A DNA stretch of 64,000 bases. Source: Polytrichum commune (lineage: Eukaryota > Streptophyta > Polytrichopsida > Polytrichales > Polytrichaceae). Each line of letters starts with the position of its first letter. Within the stretch, counting starts at the first letter, position 1. The notes beneath the pieces are model-generated. The model was given only the letters and a program-made list of their open reading frames with translations. It ran no database searches and had not been told where the DNA came from. A program made the translations under genes and the position numbers. Positions 22,443 to 33,700 of this stretch are shown here, in pieces. Where the stretch lies: assembly GCA_950295325.1 (NCBI GenBank), contig OX485804.1, positions 16,678,001 to 16,742,000 on the forward strand, given 5' to 3'.

Positions 22443-24822
22443 ATGAGTAAGTACTAAGTACGTACGTACACTACATATGATATTTAGTGTCATACGGTAT
22501 TTTTATGTCACTATCATAACTTTTCGGATGACACTTCTTATGAATAAGTTTACGAACATTGTCATGGTCGATGGATGAGTTCATCCATTTGCCACCATAC
22601 CCTACCTTCTCTTGTCAGCAACTTGTGATGAAACATTTGTCATGGCTGATTGAAATTTGGATGAAAAAAAATCACTTGGTAAGTTACAGTAATTGCAGCA
22701 CTGCAAATCTATCACCCCCCCCCCCCCCCAAATTATTTTTTTTGCAAGGAACGACAAACGATGTTGGGTGAACATTAAGTGTTGGTGACACCACACCACC
22801 GTGGTGTACAATTAAGGTAGAAATACCATAACCCGTGAAAATAAGGTGATTCATTTGCAGTGAAAATGCATGAGATAATTTTCCAAGATACACGAGAAGG
22901 ATTCGTGAAGAATGCAAGTCGTTTCATATTTTTCAGACGTATACAAAAAAAATGCTACAAAATTTCAAAGTGGAAAGTTGTCCAACCCCCTACTCGTTCA
23001 CTAGACTCTCCCTACACCGAACACGTTAATCCGCATTTCCATACAGAACATCGCCTGTATCGGTTACCTCATGAGTACATCAACACTCGACTCCCTCTGG
23101 CGACACTGAGTGTACATGCATTGAAGCTGCCGCTGAGCCATGATCGGTTTTAGAAATGGCACTTCACCATCAGGACGGCGGTCTAGTGCATGGCTGGAGG
23201 GTGGTTAACGGGTTATGGTATTCGTACCTTATTAGTATTGAGCATGACGTGACAATTAGTGTGGGTGACGCAAAATATGATACCTAGTAGTGGAGTTGGC
23301 AACAACTCCTCCTGCACACCCAGGTCAGCATGTGCTTGGACCAGAGGTGGGGGGTGACTTTGACTGAAGCTGGGAGGGAGGGAGGAGGGGTGGCTGGGTG
23401 GCTGAGTGCGAAAAGAGGTTCTCCGGAACATAGCTTCCATGCTTCTAGCTGCCTTTGACCATGTCCATAGCTGCTTCAGTGGGCATGCCTGGCACAAGCT
23501 CCAGATTCCCTCGCCCTGCCTCGCTCGCCTCAAAATGGCCTGCACACACAGAGCCTTCCCCCATCTCTGCCATTAACTTAACTGGAGGAAGTGCAGCACT
23601 CTTGCATCCAACACACAACAGACAGGCAAGGCTCCCCCAGCTGCCCCGCCCTCCTCCTCATTCATGTAAGAGCCTCACCTTTCCGCGGCGAGCGAGCGAG
23701 CGAGAGAGACACCGCAAGCAGCTCATATATGTGTGAACCATAAACGGGTTACGGGATCGTTTCTCAATTTACAACTAGACAAACTTGGGTTTAGATTTGG
23801 TATGGATGTGGAATTTGGGTGGTGAGCTGTTGTTATCAGGATTCAGAAGATTATGATGACAAGCTAGCTGCTGAATCGGATGAAGTTTGGCTTTTTTTGT
23901 CTTTTTTTTTTTTTGGGGGGGGGGGGGTGAGGGTGGAGGATCGGCTTGTTGGTGAATTTGTGGGTTTGATGATGATGCTGCAGATTTCACTAACAAGTGG
24001 TTGAGGATGTGGTTCTGTCGGTTAAGGTCAGCATGTGGAGTGAATTAATGAAGCCAAGTTGGGATACTATGAGTGTATTCATGTGGAAATTTTGGTGTTT
24101 TGGTAAGAGAATGGTGGGATGTGTGTTATTGGTGTGTGGGATGATCCTTTGGGCTTTGTAGCCCAGGATGCACTTGAATTAACCCTTGAGGTTCCGCATG
24201 TGCTATGGATCGTCTAGGATGAGAGGACGTTAGACTTGGAATCTTATTTGCAAGTCTTTGTGTTTTGCAAACTTAGCATCAGTCCGGAACAAAGAAGAGA
24301 ATCTGACAGCCCTCCGGAGTCCTCACGCTGCTGTAGCCTGCATCGAATTCTTCGATGCAACTCCAAGTGTTAATTTGCAGTAATTAACTAGTCTCCCTGT
24401 CCAACTTGAACTTCCTTGGCGCAACTACTCTAAACATTGCACCATTCTAATTTCTTCAAACTTCCTATCAACCATCTGTCTCTGGCAAATTAGATATGTG
24501 TTGGAGGTCTCACCGGAGCAATCCCAGGGCGATTCCCTTGTGTGATGCATGTTGGTGTGGAGGAAATCTGAGGCTACGTTAAGTGTGGTGGAATGGAATG
24601 GGCATGGTTATCATTCTAATGTCATGTGATCGTACCTTCTTCCCAGCCAACCCACATTTGTCAAGTGAATTCAAGCTCTTGTTTCTTCAATCATTTCATC
24701 AGTATGGAAAGAAGAGTGTACTAGTAGTGAAGAATGAGGAAGGGCTCATTACTGTTTGTGGTGCATGGCCTTATTAGTCACCGTGAGAATGCTAGTCTGG
24801 TAAAACCGCTATCTGAATCTGT
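22443..24822. other. Intergenic, cytochrome b5 upstream region
   Basis: No gene seen. It has a C run (22714-22728) and a T/G run (23904-23927). A GC-rich island at about 23290-23740 includes a GCGA/GAGA repeat at 23689-23710. That island could be a promoter or 5' leader for the cytochrome b5 gene, because the sequence just before its ATG looks like a 3' splice site. No exon join could be demonstrated. Confidence 0.35.
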
Positions 24823-24984
24823 GTGAGGAGGAGGAATCTTGCTGAGGCCGCATTTTTCTAGTGGCTGTGAAGGGGTGGTCATAACCCATAACCATACTCC
24901 CTTGCGTCATCGTGATTGGTGTCCTGAAAACCAAAATAAACATGCAAACTATTTGTTCTCGTGCATAGCTTGATTCCTCCTCAC
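24823..24984. mobile_element. Small inverted-end element, copy 1
   Basis: About 162 bp from GTGAGGAGGAGGAATC to the inverse GATTCCTCCTCAC. Its neighbour at 25067-25221 has the same ends and collinear inside (CTAGTGG, GAAACCAAAA-like words). Two copies in direct orientation, 82 bases apart. Confidence 0.7.
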
Positions 24985-25066
24985 AATACTTTCGCACATA
25001 TATCGACATGTGCTGCCGTGCCTACTCGGTGCTCCTCGTGTTGTTACAATGCTCATAACCATGCTT

Positions 25067-25221
25067 GTGAGGAGGAATCTTGTTGATGTGGCATTTTCTA
25101 GTGGTTATGAAGAGGATGTTTGCAGTCCAGAATCAATTCCCTACACCATCGTGATCGGCGGTGTACTAGAAACCAAAAAATATGACATTTTGTTTACTTG
25201 TAAAGCTTGATTCCTCCTCAC
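25067..25221. mobile_element. Small inverted-end element, copy 2
   Basis: About 155 bp with exact inverted ends GTGAGGAGGAATC and GATTCCTCCTCAC. Collinear with copy 1. The pair plus spacer looks like a local tandem duplication of a MITE. Confidence 0.7.
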
Positions 25222-25239
25222 ACCGCTTATGTAGGTTAA

Positions 25240-25343
25240 CCGACACAAGGAGCCCAATGATGGGTTATAGCCTTGCCTACTCGTTGCTCCTACAACTCGT
25301 AAGGCAATTTGGTAATTACCCATAGTTGGGCTCCTTGTGTCGG
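25240..25343. repeat. Perfect 18-bp inverted repeat
   Basis: CCGACACAAGGAGCCCAA at 25240-25257 is the exact inverse of 25326-25343. The 68-base loop shares TGCCTACTCGTTGCTCCT with the spacer between the two elements to its left. Possible small foldback. Confidence 0.75.
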
Positions 25344-25655
25344 CAATTGCCGTACTCGTAACCTTCGGCAAGATTTATTTGCTTATCTTGCTCAAATTCT
25401 TGCAACAAATGACTTGGCATCTCCGGGAATGATAGCAAATTTGATTGATTCAACCTTCTTCACAATACTCTTCTAAACATGTTTACGTTTCCTTTTGTTG
25501 TTCCCTTCTTGTGGTGGTTCATGTTGGTTTATTCCAAAGGGTGGTGCATGCCCCTCAACAATTAATTACTTTGTCGGTGGGCTTCTTGCAGATATCTTGT
25601 GCACACCTTGCACAAGCATAAAAGGCAATTTCTCTCACCGATTGAGTCGGACCTA

Positions 25656-26872
25656 ATGGCATCACTCTATTCATTAGCCGAAGTCCAAAAACATAAAGAG
25701 AGGGAGGATTGTTGGATCATTGTCCATGACAAGGTACGTAATTAACATGTTGCCTCACTTTGAATAGAGCTATGTGGAAGTTAAGTTGAAAGCAAACTAC
25801 CTATTGCCCCACTTCAAATAGGGCTATGTGGAACTTAAGTTGACTCCCGTTTATAGGCTAGATCACTCACTACAACCATATGTGTCCTGGGCAATTGTCT
25901 CACGGTAGATTTGCAATGTTCTTTCGTTGACACATGATGATTACCTAGGACTCATATGATGATAGTGATTCGGCAGAGCTACAAAAGAGGGGAGGAAGGG
26001 AGCAAGGGGGATCATCTTCTCCTCCAGTCTCTAGCCTCCTCTCCATAGCTCATGGCTAGACTTAAAAATATAAAAATCCTCCTTTTAGCAAGACGTCGAA
26101 TGTAAGTGAACTTAGTCTCATTTACATGGAACCTTACATGTTACAGAACTGCCATAAATCCTCCATTGGCTCTTGAACGTGGTAGACTTAATTTTGCTAC
26201 TTCTCGTAACCTTCTGGCCCATGGAATTATGCTTGTAGGTCTATGATGTGACACAGTTTTTGGAAGAGCATCCTGGAGGGGATGAAGTCATTCTTTCTGC
26301 GACAGGTAATTCCCCCCACTACACACACTTTTGATGGATTACAGATTTGAAATGAGAAATTTTGTATGTAAACTGACTTCACTGAGTTGATGCCGAGCGC
26401 ACACATTGTCCATGGTGAGAGCTTCTAGTTAAAGACTCAGTGAAGTCAATGATACGTAAGTTGCACTTGAGATTCGGGTCTCCATTAAATGTGGGTCTCA
26501 CCATGGTTCCGCGTTAAGTAATCCTGTGGAATTTCATTTCTTCAAGTGTGTGACTAAACAAAGTACTCTATTTTGGTGATTTTGGCAACAGCAAAAGATG
26601 CGACAGAAGATTTCGAAGATGTGGGTCACAGCGATGGTGCCCGGCAGCTGATGTCCAAATATCTTATTGGTGACATAGATTTGTCGACATTACCCAAAAA
26701 GGCCGATCACTCGAGAGACCCACGAGTGAAATCGATAAACACCGCATACACAAGCTCTGAGTTGCTCATCAAAGTGTTGCAATTCCTCATCCCGCTCACA
26801 TTCCTGGCACTGGCAATTGCTGTGCGCTATCTGAGCAAGGACCAAGGAAATGGGGCACCCTCGTCAACTTGA
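25656..26872 (+). CDS. Cytochrome b5, tail-anchored
   Basis: Heme protein that passes electrons to membrane desaturases, hydroxylases and P450s on the ER. Exons 25656-25733, 26239-26305 and 26592-26872 join in frame (phases 0 and 1) to 141 aa, the normal size. The N-terminus MASLYSLAEVQKHKERE and the WIIVHDKVYD stretch are classic. The axial heme ligands are His37 in HPGG and His61 in VGHS, 24 residues apart as in known b5 proteins. Residues about 112-132 form one hydrophobic helix followed by a short basic tail, so it is a C-tail-anchored protein. One change stands out: the usual SATGKDAT loop reads SATAKDAT, the Ala codon being split by the second intron. A CTTCTTGCAG acceptor-like site 66 bases before the ATG suggests a spliced 5' UTR. 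No enzyme is fused to it. Confidence 0.95.
25750..25843. repeat. 40-bp direct repeat in cytochrome b5 intron 1
   Basis: 25750-25789 and 25804-25843 match at 35 of 40 positions, sharing GCTATGTGGAA and TTAAGTTGA. It is a local tandem duplication of a 54-base period. Confidence 0.75.
26374..26448. repeat. 14-bp perfect inverted repeat, cytochrome b5 intron 2
   Basis: TGACTTCACTGAGT at 26374-26387 pairs exactly with ACTCAGTGAAGTCA at 26435-26448, enclosing 47 bases. It could form a hairpin in the pre-mRNA. Possibly a miniature transposon footprint. Confidence 0.7.
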
Positions 26873-28445
26873 AGAAATAAATTATAATGATGTTGATCAC
26901 ACAAGTCTAACAATGGTGTTTACATTGTACAGTATAAGTTAGTAGGGACATTAATGGGAAAGCTGAGCGCTCTCGTCTCCTCGGTGGAGTTGTACGAGTA
27001 GATGCCTTGGACGGAGCATGGTTCGCTTTCGTTTGATTGGCCACATTTTGCCAACATGCTTACAGATTGAACCTGAGAAAATAAAAATGTGTTGATGGGC
27101 TCATTTCTCTGGTACACAACACATGATGTTCCATTGTTACAGAAAGGTTGACAAATCTGCCATTCCTGTAGTGTTTCGGAAGTGGTAACTTACAACTGGT
27201 TGTGTAAAGCAGTAACATGATGATGGGTCCTAAGAGGAAATATAAGAATCACAATGGATTTCAAAAAGCTGAATTTGTTGCAACAGATCCAACAACCGGG
27301 AGGGTGATATTGAGTACCAAGCAATTGCCACTAGAAAATTTTAACAAAATAGGATTATTGGTCCTTTGGAATGACATTGAAGTAGTTGCAGCATGCAGTG
27401 ATGTCTTTGCTGAGGTTTTCACCTTAAAAATATGTAGCCAGCACACTTGATTGTTGTTCGAAAGCAGTTCCATGTAAGCTGACTCACTTTTTTGTGAACT
27501 CATCACAGCATATGTGAATACTCATTCCAATGTCATCCTAAACCCCATCCACACTGAAGGATTCCCAATGATGCTAAGAATTTGTAACGGGTGTCTGGGT
27601 TTGATTTAATTATGAATAAATAAATTTATTTAAAAATAAAAAATAAAAATTTACAATGATGTGGTACCCGTAGTTGATACATAGTCAAGTCATTGGAGTG
27701 TCTTGCATTTGTTACAAGTTTGCCCCCAAATTTACATGTTTCTGAGAAAATAACTGGACACAAATATCGACCAGAAATAACATTCTTAGAACTACCAATG
27801 CCTGTTCATTATCTACATCACCCTTGATCATATGGAAGAAATTGGCAGCTGCCACTAACTGGGAAGCTATATCAAAGGCCAAGGAAATGGTGCTAATTAA
27901 TGAGTGAAAAACTCAATGCAAGCTATAATTGTTGGACCAAGAGAAGTCTTCACCCACATGATCTTAAAAAAGGGCAGGTCGGCTCTTTTGATCTTTACAA
28001 CATGCAGAATCAAAACTACCTCCCCGATTTCTGGTAGATAGATATGCCAGGGCATTGAGCAGTACAGTAATCAGCAAATTCAACTTGGAAATATCTCTTA
28101 AGAAGATGCAGAGCACAGCGGTAATCATGGTGCAGGATACAAAACTTGCTTCAGCTCCACTTCAGGTTAATCTGCAAACAGCCACCAGAGCTCAAGTCTC
28201 TTAGTCAAAGTGCGAGTGAGCATATGGTGTTTGGAGTCAGACAACTCCAAAGACAGAATTGGGTCAGACATCCCAAGAAAGAATGGTGCACAAGGGCCAG
28301 AGAACTCATGAAGGCATTGTGCACAGAAGTTTGACAGCTCCTGATCAAAGATCTTTGCGATCTTTATACATAATTAGAAAGTCATATTGTATGTGGATAC
28401 AGACATCTTTTGAGTATATGTAGACCAAGAAGGTGGTCACATGAC
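26873..28445. other. Spacer between convergent genes
   Basis: Contains the 3' UTRs of cytochrome b5 (+) and of the RAB3GAP2-like gene (-). A 77-codon ATG frame at 27217-27450 has some protein-like composition but no family I recognise. A 62-codon frame at 28146-28334 likewise has no support. No repeat of note apart from an A/T tract near 27615-27650. Confidence 0.45.
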
Positions 28446-31400
28446 TTACTTCTTATTGACAGGCATGAAGGGGTTGATCACTGACAGACTCCCGGAATCA
28501 CCATGAAGGAAGTATACTCTTGCTGGCTCAAATGTCTCATCCTCCTGACCATTGCTCAAGTGCTTAGATGGAGCTCGGAGCTTGCAAGATGGTTGCAGCA
28601 AGCGGCAGCTTTCTCCATCCCTAATAACTGCTACTCGCCCTCCATGTCGCATTTGCCAAACCTGATCGGATTGTATCAACATGACGGTCAGGAGAAGTAA
28701 ACCTTCTGTAGAACTCACTTGACAAGGGACACTCTATTAGCCACTTTACACTATGGCCAAGGGCCATGTCCGTGAAATTATGAGGACCCTTGAAACTCAG
28801 CCAATGGCCTTATCATAAAAAATTGAAATTAAAATTTTGTGTGGTCATGGGCCTTCAAGTGTAGGCTAAAGACATATGCAGCCAGCTCTCAACCAAATGC
28901 TATTTCATTACTATCCTATTCATGTGGCCCTTGTACACAATAATTTATAATAAATCAAGGGTTGTGAGACATGGCCTCCCAGTTTTGTGTTAGAACAACC
29001 TCGTTGAGGTGGGCTTGACGAAAATCCAGTAGACCACGAAACATTATCCATTTCATGCCATGTAAGACTCCATGTAAGTTTTTCATTCATTCAAACTTCC
29101 TTGGTCCCTTAGGCCCTCAAGCTCTAGTGTAAAGTGAAGTGAGACTGGCTCAGGATTTTTCACCAACAAGATTTTTAGATTCCAATGGTTGTGGGCCCTC
29201 GATCTCTAGTGTAAAGTGCCCCTAAACCAACTGAAGTATCTCTAATCCTACTTTTGCAATGAGATGCCTAAGAGAAAGTAGCAACCAATGCAAACAGGCC
29301 AAACGATCTGGACGAGGTAGATTGTAAGATCAAGTGAGAGAATCTGGACCTCAACAACACCCCTGCGCGGTGCATGGATGGCCAAGCATAAACTGAACTC
29401 CTGCCACCTCTGAGAAAGAGGGTGAGGTTTGTTCGTGTCTGCGTAACTTGCACGACCATCTACAGGTGCATCTAGAAAGAGGCAATGGGCATCTCGATAA
29501 CCCTGCACATGTTCCAGTTAGCAACATGCAGAAATTAGTGGAAAGTACTTTAGTCACTGATGGATGAGAGATCATACAGATAATTCAGTGAAAAGAATAA
29601 TAGGTTACCAGGAGAAAGCATCACCTCACAGTGGAAGTGAGAATTATTGAGGCAAAGTTTCACAAAGCCAGTTTCTGAATAGCCAGGAAATGTGAGATAA
29701 TAGTAAAATCTGCCCTAAAAATCTACTTTAGAAGGACATATACCTTCCAAAGGCGAACAACTACAACAGCACGGACATCAACCAATAACACACGGCCCAA
29801 TGAGTCTGCTACAGCAGCTAGAGAGCCACAAGGTGATACAGCCAGTCTCTCCCCTTTCCTCATGTTGTCCTTGAGGCTTGTAATTACTGATGCTGAACAG
29901 AAAGGTCAAAACCTCAGAAATTGTAACCAGGGCAGGAACCAAAACAGACTTCACTGTTTATATACAAAAAATATGCATTGCACCAATGGTAAACATCTCT
30001 GACTCCTGGTGATGGATAAATGCTGACTAAGAATAGGGCCATTTGCAATTTAGAAAAATCTCTTAGGTGAGTACCCCGTGAAAAGGCTTGAGGGCTAACT
30101 TCAGTCGGTCGGTTGGACTCAGAAGATTCGTCCCTTTGCCAAAATCGCCTTGTTAAACTTGAGATTCTTGACACAGTGGCTGGCATCACTTTATCCATGA
30201 TTGCACCAACCAAGCTGCTCTTCTTGTCTCCTGAAACCCTGCACAGAAGCAACTTCCTTGACACATTGAGCCACAAATTTGCTTGACCACAAGCCTCGAC
30301 TCCACTAACAAAATCACAGCAAGCAAAAGTCTCGGAGCTTGAACATTTAGAAGCAACAAGAAGCATCTGCAAGGACATTAAATGGCTCCTTTGATCCTAA
30401 ATTCCGTAAATGTAAGTGTCATGATATTTTACCTGAAAGCTGCAAGTGTACAATCTGGTCCAACTGTTATAGCACAATAATGGCGTTTACCCTATAAACG
30501 AACGAGCAACTTTTACTTCAGAAGAGAACCATTTTATCACCATAAAATGAAGAATGGTCAGTGAAGCCAAGTAGCGAAGACCTATGAGCCATTAAGAACT
30601 CAGGCCATCCAGTGTTCCCCCACATACTCCTTGTCATACTAGGTCATGATGAGATTAAGTATGCCATGTATGAAATAAATGTCTGAAAATGCAACCTGCT
30701 AGTAGCAAAAGTATGTACCTGATGCTCCAGCAACGGAGGGGCCATGATACCTGCTAGAGCTCCATCAGCAATTACTGAAGCCCCACCTGTCCCATTAACA
30801 TTCCACATCAAAAATGGCAGCCGGTTCACATGAGCCTCACTGTCTAGAGTGTCCCCGCCAACCTTCCACCCAAGTAGCCCCCCTCCTTCTAATCCTTCCC
30901 TTTCACGCAGTTTCCTGTGTGCCAAAGCCTTTTCCCACCATTCCATATAACATGAGACTCAAGATGTTACGGGATGTCATGAATAGAGAACATACATCAT
31001 ATGCCACAACCGGCCCAAATGCAATCACTAGCATCAGAGCACAATGCCTCTGTATCAAATTTATGCCAGAGAAAGTTAAGTGAGGAATGTTGATACTAGT
31101 TAACCACGCATCACATTTGAAACAGAATGTACAGAATGAAAGGGTCACTGAAGGATAATCACAAACACATGAAACTTGAATATTCTGAAGCAACTAACCT
31201 GAAGATCATGGACATCAATACGGGCAATAGCCTTTGGATAGATGATGCAAAGATCCTCAGAAGAATCATTGCTCATGTTTCCCAAAGGCTCACTCCGAGC
31301 TCGAAGCTTAAGGACTGGATCAGAGTGGAAATACTGCACAAGTGGCAGCCAGTTTTGGTAACAATCAGATGGTACCAAATTCTTGGTTATAAAGAGCAAT

Positions 31401-32743
31401 GGTTGAGAATTTGCATAGCATGTTGTCAGAGTTTCTGAATGCAAGATTCTTCTCCTTTGTGGTGAATGCAAATAAATTGCTCCTTCCACTGGCTACTCCT
31501 AGTTCCATCCACATCTAAAGTTACTTCTAAAGAGACATCCTCTGTTGGTGAGAATTTTGATCATTTCTAGAATCTTGAATCGTTTTCTGTAGATGCAATG
31601 ACTTCTGGCTTCCATTCCATTGTGCTTACAAACCATAACAAAAACATAGTTGAGGATCCAAGAATCCTCCAGCTCTCATTACACTGAGAAGTACATTACT
31701 ACACGCTTCTTGATTGCATGCAGGGTTGATTAAGGTATGTGTGCCTAAAATGCACATTGCCAGAACTCAAATGCTCATGCTAGAGAAACAAACACAAACT
31801 CAATTTCTACAGGATTAACAGATCCAAAAAGAGGATCAAAGAAGACAAACAGGTTATATTTTGAGACCATGTGATTTAGACATGAATCATTAAAGTCAAG
31901 ATTCTATATTATCTTGAATGGTTGCACAGGTGGGCACAAAGTAGTTAATGTCGAGTGTTGACATGTTGTGTATCTGAACCAATGAGCTGCCAAATAGGTC
32001 CTTAGAATAATATTCTAAATGTTTAGTTAAGAGAGGAGCTGCCCATTTACTACTCAAAAACAGGGATCCGATTAAGGACTCTCCTTAAATTAGGCCTCTA
32101 CACCTCAAGAATGTAGTCAAATGGAAACCTTAAACCCTACTTCTCTGTTGCATATGTTGAGGTGGAGCTTTCTGCATACCTGTTTGATAAGGAGGGTGCC
32201 TTTTTGTGAGAAGAGCAGAAGAGCCCCAAAGGAAGTTCCTACGGCCAATAAAGCAACCACATCAAAGAGCACCCACTCCATAGCTGTCAGTTTTTCTTCT
32301 GGCTCTAAACAACTCCTCACTTGGCGCACAAATGACTTTCCTTCCTTTCCTTCCTGGTTTTCGGCCATCCACCACACGTGTCAACAAGAGGCTACTTAAA
32401 ACTTCAGCCACATGATTCTGAAATATAACCAAGAAGGTATTATCTTTGTATGCCACCAACATACATACATGATCAGCAGCATCCCCTTGACAAACAAAAC
32501 TTGAAGTAGCATAACAAAACCAAAAATCAAACCAAATCCTGCAATCACCTCTTGCCTCCACGTCAACCGCATAACTATGTTCTGCTCGGTAGCAATGGCC
32601 ATATGCTCATGTGCCATAGCTACCAAAATCACTTGGTTATCGAGCCATCTCGGTGTTCCTGCCCCAACCGCACTAAGATCGTTGCCAGCAATGGAGCCAC
32701 AGAGCTGTAGGCCTCTGGATCCACCCGCTTGAAGTGCTGCCAT
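28446..32743 (-). CDS. RAB3GAP2 N-terminal domain protein
   Basis: Relative of the regulatory (non-catalytic) subunit of the Rab3GAP complex, which in animals activates RAB18 and works at ER and lipid-droplet membranes. Coding exons on the minus strand, high to low: 32743-32549, 32353-32180, 31333-31199, 30928-30719, 30491-30433, 30238-30075, 29892-29744, 29502-29350, 28661-28446; 484 aa. All phases agree. Family landmarks: LSAVGAGTPRWLDN, KLTAMEWVLFD, YFHSDPVLKLRARSE, EDLCIIYPKAIARID, HYCAITVGPDCTLAAFR, KGERLAVSPCGSLAAVADSL, LWKGYRDAHCLFLD, LCLAIHAPRRGVVEVWQMR and FLHGDSGSLSVIN. It covers only the beta-propeller-like N-terminal domain, as in plant homologues, and is much shorter than the animal protein. 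An upstream exon ending at 33332 appears to be 5' UTR. The starts of exons 2 and 4 are my best acceptors, not certain. Confidence 0.87.
28739..29221. mobile_element. M3 element in RAB3GAP2-like intron 8
   Basis: Left end GCCACTTTACACTATGGCC, right end TCTAGTGTAAAGTGCCCC; the ends are inverted relatives. An extra inner end (CTCTAGTGTAAAGTGAAG at 29120-29137) suggests a nested or partly duplicated copy. It lies between the last two coding exons. Related copies at 51399-51920 and 57972-58468. Confidence 0.65.
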
Positions 32744-32767
32744 TGCTAATAGCACTCTCTGCTCAAT

Positions 32768-33331
32768 CTGTGAACCAAATTCATAAACATGTATTCAGAT
32801 CCATCCAGCACCTCAAGGTGAACAGAGTGTTACCAGAGCTCTATATCCAAACCAAAATTGATGACTAAGGTCAGCAGGCTTAATTCTATTATTCATCTTA
32901 AACAGATAACTAAATTTGAGTGGTATGTGATCAGGTGTGGATCTAAGAACGGACACCAAAATGCATCATGCGTTTAAACAAGTTTGGATCACATGCTCAA
33001 AATTTGTAAACCGTTCTTGGTTCAATAATCAACATGATTGGGGGACCTATATGATTATTTAACAAGCTCAAGAATCTTCACTTTTATGATTAATACAATA
33101 TTCATGTGAGCTCTGAAAATTATGAGAAAAATAACTCCCACTCACACTAATCAATTGCGTATTTCATAGTCTACGAGAAGTAGGTGCAGAGCTAAAAGTG
33201 TCCATTAAGAGGCCCGCTTACTGACCTTAATGCAAAAGAGCTGTCCAATGAAACTCAATCAAATCACAATAGCTTGTATAAATGAACTGATTATGAGGTA
33301 AAGAAATCAACTCCGAAGCGTATCCTCATAC
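32768..33331 (-). other. 5' UTR intron of the RAB3GAP2-like gene
   Basis: The coding exon starts after a TTTGGTTCACAG acceptor at 32768, 24 bases before the ATG. A matching donor (GGGGCAG followed by GTATGAGG, minus strand) lies at 33332. No in-frame ATG precedes it, so the upstream exon reads as UTR. The intron carries an M1 element. Confidence 0.55.
32872..33230. mobile_element. M1 element in 5' UTR intron
   Basis: Collinear with other M1 copies: TTGAGTGGTATGTGATCAGG, GTGTGGATCTAAGAACGG, TCAAGAATCTTCACTT, ATTCATGTGAGCTC and GAGAAGTAGGTGCAGAGC. The ends are more diverged than elsewhere (ACTAAGGTCAGC and TACTGACCTTA). Confidence 0.65.
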
Positions 33332-33700
33332 CTGCCCCTTGTCTTCAGAATCCCATCGATGGCTTCAATTGCAATGAATTTGACCTAATTCTCTGCACCA
33401 CCGGAGCTTCCGAGGAAGAAATAGTTGCGAGTAAATTTGGCATCCGACTCTTCCGATTGCGTGTTCTCTCCTGCGAACTATGTAACTCCTCGAGTAGAGC
33501 GAATTGTCATCTTTCGGTGCTTCTCTTTTTTAAGAAACAGAGCTTCAAAGTCACAAAACACTCCCGATGATTCTGCTGGTGTCACAGCAACAGCAAGGTG
33601 CCCCGTCAGGAAGCAGAGATCATACATACAAAGGCCCTCGCCACTCCTCCGAACAAACTAAAATTTGGTTTGGGCCATCTCTTGTTGCCATGCGATCGAA
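33332..33700 (-). promoter_or_regulatory. 5' exon and promoter area, RAB3GAP2-like gene
   Basis: The exon ending (in transcript sense) at 33332 begins somewhere upstream. A TGGGCC site II-type word occurs at 33671-33676, and the area is slightly more GC-rich than the flanks. The transcription start is not defined by the sequence. Confidence 0.3.

Noticed and set aside
23213-23736. 110-codon (-) and 93-codon (+) frames in the GC-rich island
   Set aside because: GC-rich DNA gives few stops; both strands are open and neither shows a motif.
27217-27450. 77-codon ATG frame between convergent genes
   Set aside because: No family match by eye, and it probably lies in or near the cytochrome b5 3' region.
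33335-33390. Coding first exon for the RAB3GAP2-like protein
   Set aside because: The frame that would join in phase contains a stop upstream and no ATG; the family start matches the ATG at 32743 instead.
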